From Paenibacillus amylolyticus (GTDB lineage Bacteria; Bacillota; Bacilli; Paenibacillales; Paenibacillaceae): DNA of 64,000 nucleotides. The position numbers and the translations under genes are program-made. The stretch spans positions 62,001 to 126,000 of the forward strand of contig NZ_BCNV01000001.1 of NCBI RefSeq assembly GCF_001570725.1, read 5' to 3'. The notes beneath the pieces were generated by a model. That model was not told the origin of the DNA, searched no databases, and saw nothing but the letters and a program-made list of their open reading frames with translations. How positions within the stretch are numbered: the stretch's first letter is position 1; each line of letters begins with the position of its first letter. Positions 36,801 to 45,655 of the stretch are shown here, piece by piece.

Positions 36801-39101
36801 TTAGCCAATACATTCCTCGTCATCATCATCCGGGGAATCGGCGGAGCCGTTGGGACGGTGCATTTTACGGTACTGTCCGGGTGTGTAACCCGTCTCTTTC
36901 TTGAATTTGCGGATGAAGTTTGGTGTATCCAGGTAACCGACACGCGTGATGATATCTTTTAACGGATCGGTTGTATGCAGCAGTAATCGGATGACTTCAT
37001 CCATCCTTTTCTGCCAAATGTATTGGGTAAAATTCATACCGATCTTTTCTTTGAATGAACGGCTGAAATACGATGAAGAGATCGTAAATTTCGATGAGAT
37101 CGTACCCAGACTGAGGTCATAATCAGAGAAATTGGCATCGATATAAGCAACAATTTCATCCATCAGGGAGCTTTCTTCTGTTTCGCTCTTCGCCTCGACA
37201 TGGGCGCAGATTTCGGCGGCAAGACCTGTCAGTTTTTTCTCCAAATCCTCCAGTGAGTCATAGGATGTGATTCTTGGGAGCTGATTAACCACATGATGCA
37301 TCCCAAGCTCTGAGGCGGTTTTTAGCATAGTATTCAGAATATCAAAGCAGATGCAACGCAGCAGTGGTACCGACGGCATTTCGGCTTTCAGGTTGTTTAA
37401 TGCGGTCGACACCATCTGAACCGCCACATCATAGCTACCCTGTTTTAAGCTCTGGACCAGCTTCAGCAGTACATCTTTAGGGACCCAGAAGGAAGAATCC
37501 TGTTCACTAGAGCCGGAAAGGGCGTTGAAAAAGGTGTTGCTGCCTTGTCCGTGCAGCATGGACGCTTCCAGCGCGGTTGATGCCTCGATGTAGGATTGGT
37601 TCAGCTGTAATGGAGAACTGTAGCTGTTGCCAATCCCAATCGCGGGAGCGACTCCGACGTGATCTGCAACCATCGATTGTAGTGATTCAACAATAGACTC
37701 CATACGAGCATTCAAGCTGGATTCATGTCCGATTTCGGTATTAAATCCGACGATGAGGGCCAATTGGTCTGCTTGAGGAAGCTCCACACCGTATGCATTA
37801 GCAGAGATCTCCGGCAGTTCCACATCGTTCATCAGTTGCATGACAGTTCGTTGTTCAGGGTTATCACCCATAGGAAAAGCATGCATTTCCCAGCCCATGA
37901 TCATGACAAAGTAATGGGATCGGTTAAAGTGTATGCCGAACTTGTCCGTAAACTCAGAGGGGAAATCTCCGGTATGGCCGTGCTTCAGCAGCATAAGCAA
38001 AATATGATTGCGAGCGTAGGGCTCCTGAAGATCCACGCGCTGACTATAATCGTGTAGTGTTTTCTTGATCCATTCCAGCTCATTGGTGGTTGAGGATGGA
38101 TCAGGATCATTTTTCAACCGAATGAACTCCATTAAGTCTGAAATCGGATGGTATTGTCTTCGGGCCAACATAATAGCGAGGAATGTACCCATCACCACCA
38201 TGAAGGAGAAAACAAGAACAACAAAGGTGCGAATATGAACAATTCGGCTGAAAAATTGGTTGCTGGGCATAGCGGTTACATAAGTCCAGCCAGCATCTGA
38301 TTTGACGGATACAACTGAATGCGGTTCTTGATTCAAGGAGAGGCTGTGCGTTCCCGGCTCAAGTGCAAACAGAGATTTGACTTCCTGTTCGGTAATGGTC
38401 TCCCCCTTATAATTGGCGGCCAGCACCTGTCCATAATTATCGAAAATATAAGTCATCCCATGGTAGTCGCTGAGAATGGAATCAATCAATCCGGTCAGAT
38501 TAGACTCGTGAATCAGGTACATGACGGTTCCATGGGCGGGCGTATTGTTAGGCGCAATCGGTACAAGGTAGGCCAGCATGGAGTTGGGTATTTTGGTTCC
38601 TTGAACGACCTGCTCCGCCGGTCGTATCGTGGGAGACTGCACGTTATTCAAATCCTGGATCATGTCCGCTTCATTCCATGTATTAAATTTGTAGCGGCCA
38701 GTAAATACATTCAGATTTTCAGAGCCTTGAGAAGAGTAGATGTTATCATCTCCTCGGAAGAATAGGAACAGCTCATCAATAATGGAACTGGTGGCTTTAT
38801 ATTTGACCAATGCGCCAATCGATTCTCGGCTATAGTACGGATGGTGGGTCCAATACCGCGTTAACTGCTCATCGTAGGCGATGCGAAACGCGATGTCTTG
38901 CAGTTCCTTCATGCGATCATCAATGACAGTTTTGGCTTGAGTGAGCTGGTTGACATTGGTCTGTTCAATCTCTGAACGGAGCGTGTCCACAGCGTTGTGA
39001 TAAATAATGATGGTTAAAATAACAAGAGGGATAAGGAAAATGGAGATATAGGATAGTGTGTACTTAAGCAGAAGCTTGGACTTGAAGTGATTCCATTTCA
39101 T
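36801..39101 (-). CDS. Membrane-bound AraC-family sensor regulator
   Basis: 766 aa. TM1 (about 12-34), an extracellular Cache-like sensor (about 35-280) and TM2 (about 288-310) precede a long cytosolic part. The C-terminal double HTH (about 655-755) has SSYFSRSFKEKIGMNFTQYI and DTPNFIRKFKKETGYTPGQY. Such proteins commonly sit next to Lpl-type sugar transporters in Paenibacillus and activate them when the external sugar is sensed. It is convergent with the glycan operon, its most likely target, and downstream of a GH43 gene. The ribosome binding site is GGGAGG. Confidence 0.88.
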   Translation of the reverse strand: MKWNHFKSKLLLKYTLSYISIFLIPLVILTIIIYHNAVDTLRSEIEQTNVNQLTQAKTVIDDRMKELQDIAFRIAYDEQLTRYWTHHPYYSRESIGALVKYKATSSIIDELFLFFRGDDNIYSSQGSENLNVFTGRYKFNTWNEADMIQDLNNVQSPTIRPAEQVVQGTKIPNSMLAYLVPIAPNNTPAHGTVMYLIHESNLTGLIDSILSDYHGMTYIFDNYGQVLAANYKGETITEQEVKSLFALEPGTHSLSLNQEPHSVVSVKSDAGWTYVTAMPSNQFFSRIVHIRTFVVLVFSFMVVMGTFLAIMLARRQYHPISDLMEFIRLKNDPDPSSTTNELEWIKKTLHDYSQRVDLQEPYARNHILLMLLKHGHTGDFPSEFTDKFGIHFNRSHYFVMIMGWEMHAFPMGDNPEQRTVMQLMNDVELPEISANAYGVELPQADQLALIVGFNTEIGHESSLNARMESIVESLQSMVADHVGVAPAIGIGNSYSSPLQLNQSYIEASTALEASMLHGQGSNTFFNALSGSSEQDSSFWVPKDVLLKLVQSLKQGSYDVAVQMVSTALNNLKAEMPSVPLLRCICFDILNTMLKTASELGMHHVVNQLPRITSYDSLEDLEKKLTGLAAEICAHVEAKSETEESSLMDEIVAYIDANFSDYDLSLGTISSKFTISSSYFSRSFKEKIGMNFTQYIWQKRMDEVIRLLLHTTDPLKDIITRVGYLDTPNFIRKFKKETGYTPGQYRKMHRPNGSADSPDDDDEECIG

Positions 39102-39135
39102 ATCTGCAACCTCCCGTTTATCTTTCGTGCTGCAG

Positions 39136-39149
39136 CGATAGCGCTCTCA
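39136..39149. promoter_or_regulatory. cre-like site upstream of the AraC sensor gene
   Basis: CGATAGCGCTCTCA matches the CcpA cre consensus at 13 of 14 positions, 35 bp upstream of the start codon at 39101. The rest of the 307-bp gap to 39408 is AT-rich. It contains a CCTTATG/CACATAAGG hairpin (39312-39331) without a clear T-run. Confidence 0.45.
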
Positions 39150-39408
39150 TATGGACAGTGAAGGTATTGCCAAGATGGGAGCTGCTGGGGTGTTCCTTCT
39201 AAAAATACTAGGAGAACTTCTCTAATAAAGCAATGGTTCTTTTATAAATTTCAGAGCAATTATAAAGAAAGATATAACGATAGCAAAATCCCCTCGAAGT
39301 TCACTCATTTCCTTATGCTACCACATAAGGCTTTTCAGAGAGTGTCTACTTTAAGGGGATAAATTTTAGCTGATCATATATTATATTTTCTATTATTGAA
39401 TATAGGAG

Positions 39409-40935
39409 TTAAAATGATAATTCTTCCAGAGGTTCATAGTCGAACCAATCGAAACCTGCAGGGGTGCGTTCCCCCGATGGATCGTAGGCATACATGGCTA
39501 CAATAACACCTGTGAAACCACTTGCTACTTCGGTAGATAACAGATGGGTTTCACCTGAACCTACTTCAATGGCATTGGATGAGCCTTGCTGGTAGAGGAA
39601 CGTAAAGTGATTACGGTCGGCCTTGATCTGTAAAACAACCGGACCCTTCTCACAGTCAAGCATCTGTACCGTTCGTAGAGAACCGACAGTTCGCCGTAGT
39701 ATGATTTTCTTCTGGCCGTCGATCCGTGTTACAGCCAAGTCATAATGATATTTATTATTCATAAATACGGTCAAACCTGCTTCACCGCCGCTTGTACTTG
39801 GCTCATAATGCATTTCGGTCGCCATGTTACATAAGAAATGGCTCAATCGACGCCCGACAAAGGATGGATTTCTCCCATCATCGAGCGAAACCGGATGACC
39901 CCGCAGGATGAGTTGCCCGGGATTTTCTGTAAGCGTCCAACTATCCAGAGCCGGGTTCCGAAGGAAGATCCAGTTCATGTTCAATGTTGGTTCGTCAAAA
40001 TGATCCCGGATAGCCTGATGCGACCAGGGGTGCTCAGGCAACGAAGGTCCAGTCATCTCCGGCTCAATATGTCCGTCCACACCGATCATCGGCCAACCGT
40101 CATCTGTCCACGTGACAGGTGCCAGGAACGTTTCGCGTCCCAGATGGTGTCGCATGGGGTAACCTGCTGGACGAAGGCCCAGACATACGGCCCACCAGCT
40201 TCCATCCTGAATCTGGACAAGGTCTGCATGCCCGGTTGCATGGATACTGGATTTCATGCTGCGATTGGACAGAATCGGATTATGAGGACACGGATCAAAT
40301 GGTCCGTATGGATTTGCACTTCGAGCAATGGTCTCCATATGACCATACTCGGTTCCACCTTCGGCGATCATGAGATAGTAGAGGTCGTTTATTTTGTACA
40401 AGTGGGGAGCTTCGGGGGCTGCGCCTCCGGTTCCTCTCCATATCAATCGACTATTGGTCAGTCTGGCTCCGGTCGTGATGTTTATTTCGCACTGATAGAT
40501 GCCTTCGCCTTCATTGCCATTACAAGCCGTTTGAAAGTATACACGTCCATCATCATCAAAGAGGAAAGAGGGATCTATGCCGTCCTGATCAACAAAAATC
40601 GGAGCAGACCATGGTCCCTCGGGCTGGGCACTACGTACATAAAAATTTCCGCCGCCGCTAACATTGGTTGTTGTCATATAGAACCAGCCATCATGATACC
40701 GGAGTGTTGGAGCATAAATGCCGCCAGAGCTGCCCGCGTTCGCTAGAGGGAGTTGTTCTGTGGTAGTAAGGACATGGCCGATCTGTCGCCAGTTCACAAG
40801 GTCTTTACTATGAAAAATAGGCACACCCGGGAAATATTCAAAGGTACTGGTCACCAGATAGTAGTCTTCGTCTACACGACAGATGCTTGGATCGGGATAA
40901 AAACCCGGAATGACCGGATTGGTATATTTCATCAT
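39409..40935 (-). CDS. Intracellular GH43 beta-xylosidase/arabinofuranosidase
   Basis: 508 aa without signal peptide. The five-blade propeller has the general base Asp in NPVIPGFYPDPSICR, the middle Asp in DQDGIDPSFLFDDDG and the acid Glu in AAPEAPHLYK. A C-terminal concanavalin-like sandwich (about 315-505) is typical of XynB-type GH43 enzymes that cleave xylo-oligosaccharides from the non-reducing end. An arabinofuranosidase activity cannot be excluded. The start is the first of two adjacent ATGs after AGGAG. It is divergent from an AraC/cupin regulator, probably its controller. Confidence 0.9.
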   Translation of the reverse strand: MMKYTNPVIPGFYPDPSICRVDEDYYLVTSTFEYFPGVPIFHSKDLVNWRQIGHVLTTTEQLPLANAGSSGGIYAPTLRYHDGWFYMTTTNVSGGGNFYVRSAQPEGPWSAPIFVDQDGIDPSFLFDDDGRVYFQTACNGNEGEGIYQCEINITTGARLTNSRLIWRGTGGAAPEAPHLYKINDLYYLMIAEGGTEYGHMETIARSANPYGPFDPCPHNPILSNRSMKSSIHATGHADLVQIQDGSWWAVCLGLRPAGYPMRHHLGRETFLAPVTWTDDGWPMIGVDGHIEPEMTGPSLPEHPWSHQAIRDHFDEPTLNMNWIFLRNPALDSWTLTENPGQLILRGHPVSLDDGRNPSFVGRRLSHFLCNMATEMHYEPSTSGGEAGLTVFMNNKYHYDLAVTRIDGQKKIILRRTVGSLRTVQMLDCEKGPVVLQIKADRNHFTFLYQQGSSNAIEVGSGETHLLSTEVASGFTGVIVAMYAYDPSGERTPAGFDWFDYEPLEELSF

Positions 40936-41104
40936 GTTATGCTCCTATTCATTGTGAGAGTTTAGTACGAATCTGGACATATTAGAGAATCCTTGCTACA
41001 AGGCGAATTATAACGGTTTTAAGGATATTGAACCTTGATTTTTCGGTCCTGGAATAGCATGATATAGACATTCAGCCCAACAATGTTTGTGGAGGGGAAT
41101 GCTT

Positions 41105-41971
41105 TTGAGTAATGCCTACTTGAGATGGTTTACTTCAGATCATCAACAATTTCCGTTTTTCATTCAGTATGGTGGACACGTTGAGGACATGGAGCTTCAT
41201 AATCATATGGATTTTACGGAACTTGTGATTGTTCTGAATGGTCATGCAACTCATGTGGTGAACACCGAGGAATTTTTTATTAAAAAAGGAAACGCGTTTG
41301 TCATCAATGGTGACACCCATCATGCGTATAAAGACCCTCATGATTTTAGGATCTGTAACGTGATGTTCAGTCCAGAGATGCTTTCTTCGGCTGGGCCTGA
41401 TCTCAGGAAATCCAACGGCTTTCAGGCACTGTTTGTTTTGGAACCGTTTTATCGCAATACCCACTCATTTCCGAGTAAACTGGCGTTATCCATTTCCAGT
41501 CTGGAGTATGTCGAATCGTTGATATCGTTCATGATTGAGGAGTATCACAGTAAACAGCAAGGCTATCAGACGATGTTGATCTCACGTCTAACGGAGATGG
41601 TTGTATATTTGTCGAGGCAATATGATACGCAGGAAAAGGGCATTGAGGGCAACAATCTGATGCATCTGGCAAATGCCATTTCATATATTGAAGATCATTA
41701 TCTGGAGCCATTGTCGCTGGAGGACATTGCGGGGAAGTCGAACATCTCGATAAGGCATCTGAATCGGATTTTTCGATCCTATTATCAGATGACTCCGATC
41801 TCTTACCTGCAGAAGTTGCGTCTGGAAAAGGCATGTCATTTGTTGAAAAACGGGAACCTGTCCATTACAGAAATTTCGTATGAATGCGGGTTCAACGACA
41901 GTAACTATTTCACCCGTCAATTCAAGAAAGCCTATGGCAAGTCTCCCAAAACATACAGGCAAACTCATTAA
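41105..41971 (+). CDS. AraC-family regulator with cupin sensor
   Basis: 288 aa from a probable TTG start at 41105, seven bases after GGAGGGG. The ATG at 41099 lies too close to that site. The N-terminal cupin-type domain (about 15-110) has MELHNHMDFTELVIVLNG with metal/ligand-type His residues. The C-terminal double HTH (about 185-288) contains GKSNISIRHLNRIFRSYY and CGFNDSNYFTRQFKKAYG. It is divergent from the intracellular GH43 gene and probably activates it on binding a xylose- or arabinose-type sugar. Confidence 0.9.
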   Translation: MSNAYLRWFTSDHQQFPFFIQYGGHVEDMELHNHMDFTELVIVLNGHATHVVNTEEFFIKKGNAFVINGDTHHAYKDPHDFRICNVMFSPEMLSSAGPDLRKSNGFQALFVLEPFYRNTHSFPSKLALSISSLEYVESLISFMIEEYHSKQQGYQTMLISRLTEMVVYLSRQYDTQEKGIEGNNLMHLANAISYIEDHYLEPLSLEDIAGKSNISIRHLNRIFRSYYQMTPISYLQKLRLEKACHLLKNGNLSITEISYECGFNDSNYFTRQFKKAYGKSPKTYRQTH

Positions 41972-41983
41972 TATGGGAAACAA

Positions 41984-42018
41984 CAAAACAGGGCCTCCGC
42001 ATAGGGAAGTCCTGTTTA
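41984..42018. terminator. Bidirectional terminator
   Basis: AAAACAGG...CCTGTTT hairpin between convergent genes ending at 41971 and 42037. Confidence 0.65.
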
Positions 42019-42036
42019 ATGTTTTTCAGAGACACG

Positions 42037-42606
42037 TTAATCGTCCCAAAGCCGTCCGTTATCATGCCACTGACCGTACATTTTATTTTCCTTCGTATTG
42101 GTTATGAATTTGTCCAATCGACTCTGGAATAATGCGGGCTGCTGTTTCACACTTTGGATCGTATCGATCCGAATCTTTTGATACAGAGCAGGGAAGGCGA
42201 TGAAATTCGCATAAACCTGCTGATCCTCTTTCAGCCTTTGTTCGATTACACCATCGATAATGAAAGCATTCGGGTCCATAACAGGAAGAACCTTTCTACC
42301 TTCGTCATGCATGAAGCCCAACTTTTCAAGACGGCGGACACGTTCCTTGTTCAATTCAGTCCAAGAGCTTCGTTGGCTTCGAGGAGACAATCTCTGTGCT
42401 AATTGAGTCTCGGATATTTTCTTTTTGATTCCATCGATCCATCCAAAGCACAGCGACTCTTCAACCACGTCCAAGTACAGCAGGGTACCCGGAGTTGGTT
42501 TCATGCTTACGATGACCCAGCAGGATTTCTGGACTTTTCCGTGCTCTTGCAACCAATTTCTCAATTCATCCCTCGATGTCACGGGGATACAATGTACATT
42601 TTCCAT
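42037..42606 (-). CDS. YdeI/OmpD-associated family protein
   Basis: 189 aa soluble protein. It has the family blocks RNWLQEHGKVQKSCWVIV and ESLCFGWIDGIKKK. The RLSPRSQRSSWTELNKERV segment is the best-known signature of the YdeI/OmdA group. The function is not established; some members are called bacteriocin-protection proteins. It begins 11 bp after the DinB-like gene and is probably co-transcribed with it. Confidence 0.85.
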   Translation of the reverse strand: MENVHCIPVTSRDELRNWLQEHGKVQKSCWVIVSMKPTPGTLLYLDVVEESLCFGWIDGIKKKISETQLAQRLSPRSQRSSWTELNKERVRRLEKLGFMHDEGRKVLPVMDPNAFIIDGVIEQRLKEDQQVYANFIAFPALYQKIRIDTIQSVKQQPALFQSRLDKFITNTKENKMYGQWHDNGRLWDD

Positions 42607-42617
42607 CGAATTGTTGT

Positions 42618-43127
42618 CTATACTTGAGCCGGTTCTTGATACCAGAATAGAGAATAGTCGTTCATGATGGAGGCGTACCCCAATTGACGCAGCATAGTAG
42701 ATACATTGCCCCGGTGGTAGGTCCCGTGATTTACCAGATGGAATACCATTTCCGATAAACTGGTTTCGCGAACTCCGGCAAATGGATTATCGAGCAGAAC
42801 GGTTTGTTCCAGATCAGCTTGGCCCCGTAACCACTCACTGTATTGTGCTGACAGGTCGGTAAAACATTGAATGTACTCACCCACAGAACCGTGAATTTCA
42901 CTATTGAGAGGTATGCATGCTTGCAGTGCCTCGGGCATACCTGTGCCAGTTAACACCAGGTACCACATCTTATCCACTGCATAGATATGGCTGAGTGCAT
43001 GAGCGATGGTTGGAAACGAACTATTCACTTCCTGACTCAGTACGGAAGAGGGCAGTTCCTTGATTCTGCTCAGGATGGTTTGGTTGGCCCATGCGTGATA
43101 ATTATACATTTGTACCGGATGATTCAT
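42618..43127 (-). CDS. DinB/YfiT-family putative metal-dependent protein
   Basis: 169 aa four-helix-bundle protein. A metal triad is suggested by His in IAHALSHIYAVDKMW and by HGTYHRGN near the end. DinB-fold proteins include thiol S-transferases and many of unknown role. It is the first gene of a two-gene unit with the YdeI-like gene. The upstream WYL regulator gene has its own terminator. Confidence 0.85.
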   Translation of the reverse strand: MNHPVQMYNYHAWANQTILSRIKELPSSVLSQEVNSSFPTIAHALSHIYAVDKMWYLVLTGTGMPEALQACIPLNSEIHGSVGEYIQCFTDLSAQYSEWLRGQADLEQTVLLDNPFAGVRETSLSEMVFHLVNHGTYHRGNVSTMLRQLGYASIMNDYSLFWYQEPAQV

Positions 43128-43183
43128 TGATGATCGTCTCCTTTAATTTGGGGGTGGATTGGGTTAACTTACTGAGATAATTA

Positions 43184-43222
43184 TAAAAAAAGAAGTATGA
43201 CAACAGCGTGTCATACTTCTTC
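43184..43222 (-). terminator. Terminator of WYL regulator gene
   Basis: AAGAAGTATGACA pairs with TGTCATACTTCTT, and the minus strand continues with T7. It overlaps the last codons of the gene ending at 43211. Confidence 0.88.
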
Positions 43223-44128
43223 ATAGAGGTTAAGTGCGTTTCGAAGTTGTTCTTTCAGAATGCTTCGTAATTCAATCGGTTCAAGCACCTCGGCGCCACT
43301 GCCCAAACTGAGTAGAAACGACCATAACCACTTGGCTTGTAACGGCTGATGGACCTGGATGCGCATCGTCATACTTCCATCTTCGTGAAATTGCTTTTCC
43401 GCCTGTTGAAAATGATCCATGGCTTCCGATAGCGATTCCGGTTTCACCCGAAAAACAACATCACTGATCTGATCTTGCCATGATGGATCTGACACGAAAT
43501 TCTCTTGAGGAAGCTCAAGATGTGGTTGAAAGTGTTCCGATGTCAGGTGCACATTCATCATCCGGGACAGTCGGAATTCCCGATAATCCTGCCTTGTCTG
43601 GCAAAATCCATACACATACCAATTACGATATTTAAAATGGAGTCTTACCGGTTCCAGATGACGGGGTGCATGTTCATTCTTCGTATTAATGTAGTCAAAA
43701 CGCACAACCTGATGCTTCATAATACCTGTACGGAGATGAGGAAGGGCATCAGGTTCCGTTCGGCGAGTCTCCAAATCCACGGATAGACTTGAGGTCTGAT
43801 GCTCCGGTCCAATTGTTTGCAGACGTTCAATCGTTCCCTGTGCACGCGCGTCTTCGAAGACAGTGGAGAGACTACTAAGGATCGTAATCAGGGCATCGAC
43901 ATCATAAGAACCGAGCAAGCTTTTATCCATCTTGTATCCATCCATCATGCCATATCCGCCTTTAAGTCCCTGGTGTGAGACGACTGGAAAGCCGGCTGCG
44001 CAGATTACATCAATATCCCGATAGATTGTTCTTGGAGATACCTGAAACTCTTCCGCCAAAGTGGAGGCAGACAACACTTCGTGGTTCAACAGTTTATATA
44101 TGATTGAGATTAATCGCTCCAATTTCAA
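43211..44128 (-). CDS. HTH-WYL transcriptional regulator, YafY-like
   Basis: 305 aa. The N-terminal HTH_11 has LAEEFQVSPRTIYRDIDVI followed by GGYGMMDGY. The WYL region contains the RLHFKYRNWYVYGFC block, and a WCX-type C-terminus follows. WYL domains bind nucleotides, nucleic acids or small ligands and often control stress or DNA-related genes. The DinB/YdeI pair immediately downstream may be its target. Confidence 0.9.
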   Translation of the reverse strand: MKLERLISIIYKLLNHEVLSASTLAEEFQVSPRTIYRDIDVICAAGFPVVSHQGLKGGYGMMDGYKMDKSLLGSYDVDALITILSSLSTVFEDARAQGTIERLQTIGPEHQTSSLSVDLETRRTEPDALPHLRTGIMKHQVVRFDYINTKNEHAPRHLEPVRLHFKYRNWYVYGFCQTRQDYREFRLSRMMNVHLTSEHFQPHLELPQENFVSDPSWQDQISDVVFRVKPESLSEAMDHFQQAEKQFHEDGSMTMRIQVHQPLQAKWLWSFLLSLGSGAEVLEPIELRSILKEQLRNALNLYEEV

Positions 44129-44284
44129 AAGCTATCCCCGCCCGTTATTCCATTTTGTCATTCCAGGCCATTATTATATCACGCCAGGGTAAACAACATG
44201 GAGGATTACAGAGGGGCTATAGAAGTCATATCATCCAGTATGTGTTGTTCCAACTTGATTGGACAAGTTCTTCGGTGAGATGAA

Positions 44285-44316
44285 ACAAAAAAAGAGTGCT
44301 GGATAGCACCCTTTCT
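44285..44316 (-). terminator. Terminator of arabinan regulator gene
   Basis: AAAG-A-GTGCT pairs with AGCAC-C-CTTT, with a T-run on the minus strand. The rest of the gap 44129-44403 holds the promoter region of the WYL gene only. Confidence 0.75.
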
Positions 44317-44403
44317 AAGACACATAATTGTTGTTGTGTTGAACAGTTACGTTAGCAGATCGGTCGAACTTTTTTTATTTTGAGATTTTAGTCAGAATGG
44401 AAA

Positions 44404-45321
44404 CTATTCCTCTTGCACGTTATAGAGAACGCGAGCAAGCAGATTCTGTCCATAGTTGCCAAAGTTTTTGCCGAAGATCGTCAAGCCCCGTTTGTTCAAA
44501 GGGCCATCGGTAACTGCAATGCGGAAGTGAATATCGCTTTTGTAATCCAAACCAATTTGGTCCAGTGTTACGTCCGAGATGCGGCATCCGTCGATATAGC
44601 TGCCTTCCTGTGTGATCCGGATCAGCTTCAGCATGCCGTACTGATTCAGATGGGGAGGCCACCATTCCGGATTGAAGGTACCGCGTGTATTGCCAAAATC
44701 GCCTGGACTCGTCCAGCAGCCAATCTCAATACCGTTAATGTAGAAATAAATATCCGAAGGATAATTGTCGCAAAAGCCAGGTGCCTCTGAACCCAGTTCC
44801 ATCGACAACTGAATTTCGCTAAACGACTGATTCGGCTTGAGATAGTTGGGAATCCGATACTCCAGATAACCTTCAGCCAGCCAGATCATCTCCGCATCAA
44901 TTCGCAGTGGATCAGCAAAGTAACGCGGATCATCGAACTCTCCAACAATGCTGTCCCGGGTAGCGAGACCACATGTAGGCGCAGCCTGATAATCGCTGTA
45001 ATGACCGACCTGAATTTCCACCTCGTAACGATTGTTAATCTCCTGTGAACGCAGATCAACCATTAATTTTTCCTCATTGAGATAACATATCTTCTGAATG
45101 CCATGTTTACCAACAGCGGTGTTGATCTCAATCAATCCGCTCTCTTCGAGCTTTTTGATATGCATTGTGATAGCGCCATTACTGAGACCCAGCTTAGTTG
45201 CGAGATCATTGAGATTAAGACTTTGGTTCTTGGCCAGCAGCTCGATGATCTGAATCCGGATTTCCGAACTGAGCGCTTTGAAGATATTCACACCCGACAT
45301 CAGATCTTTAATATAAATCAT
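44404..45321 (-). CDS. ArsR-like HTH regulator with C-terminal ligand domain, arabinan cluster
   Basis: 305 aa from the ATG at 45321, eight bases after AAAGGAA; the frame extends to 45378 without a ribosome binding site. The HTH (about 10-80) has EIRIQIIELLAKN and LGLSNGAITMHIKKLEESG. The C-terminal domain shares PTCGLAT, DDPRYF, YPSDIYFYING, WTSPGDFGNTRGTFNPEWW and NQYGMLKLIRIT with the 16226-17134 protein. It is divergent from a secreted arabinanase gene and its transporter operon. Control by an arabinan-derived ligand is inferred from this repeated context. The site at 45389-45409 is a likely operator. Confidence 0.78.
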   Translation of the reverse strand: MIYIKDLMSGVNIFKALSSEIRIQIIELLAKNQSLNLNDLATKLGLSNGAITMHIKKLEESGLIEINTAVGKHGIQKICYLNEEKLMVDLRSQEINNRYEVEIQVGHYSDYQAAPTCGLATRDSIVGEFDDPRYFADPLRIDAEMIWLAEGYLEYRIPNYLKPNQSFSEIQLSMELGSEAPGFCDNYPSDIYFYINGIEIGCWTSPGDFGNTRGTFNPEWWPPHLNQYGMLKLIRITQEGSYIDGCRISDVTLDQIGLDYKSDIHFRIAVTDGPLNKRGLTIFGKNFGNYGQNLLARVLYNVQEE

Positions 45322-45388
45322 AGGTGGATTCCTTTCCCCGTTCTGAACAAAGTCTCTTTTCATTGCAGACATTTGCACATTTATATGT

Positions 45389-45409
45389 TTTATTTCAGAT
45401 AATTATAAA
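45389..45409. promoter_or_regulatory. Operator-like 21-mer, copy 1
   Basis: TTTAT-N11-ATAAA imperfect dyad. It matches the site at 46634-46654 at 19 of 21 positions. It lies 68 bp upstream of the regulator start, suggesting autoregulation. Confidence 0.5.
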
Positions 45410-45553
45410 TCATTCCTTCATGGAAGGGAAGGGCTGAGAAGTGGAAGCCAAAACCCCTGTACATAGCGCAAATATGAAAATATAAACTATATTTTGTTCA
45501 CTATTCCGGTTAAAATAAGTGTTAATCAGTTTACATATGTTTGAAATATACCA

Positions 45554-45582
45554 TTGAAATGTAATGAAACCGCTTTTATAAT
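45554..45582 (+). promoter_or_regulatory. Arabinanase promoter with embedded cre-like site
   Basis: -35 TTGAAA (45554-45559) and -10 TATAAT (45577-45582) have a 17-bp spacer. TGAAACCGCTTTTA (45565-45578) matches the cre consensus at 13 of 14 positions and fills the spacer. CcpA binding there would block RNA polymerase. Confidence 0.7.
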
Positions 45583-45655
45583 CCTATTATACCTAAATTG
45601 ATTCATTACTTCATGAACCTAATTAACCATTTGATCAGGAAAGGTGGAGTTCGGT

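Noticed and set aside
39312..39331. CCTTATG/CACATAAGG hairpin as terminator of the GH43 gene
   Set aside because: No T-run on the minus strand where it would be needed.
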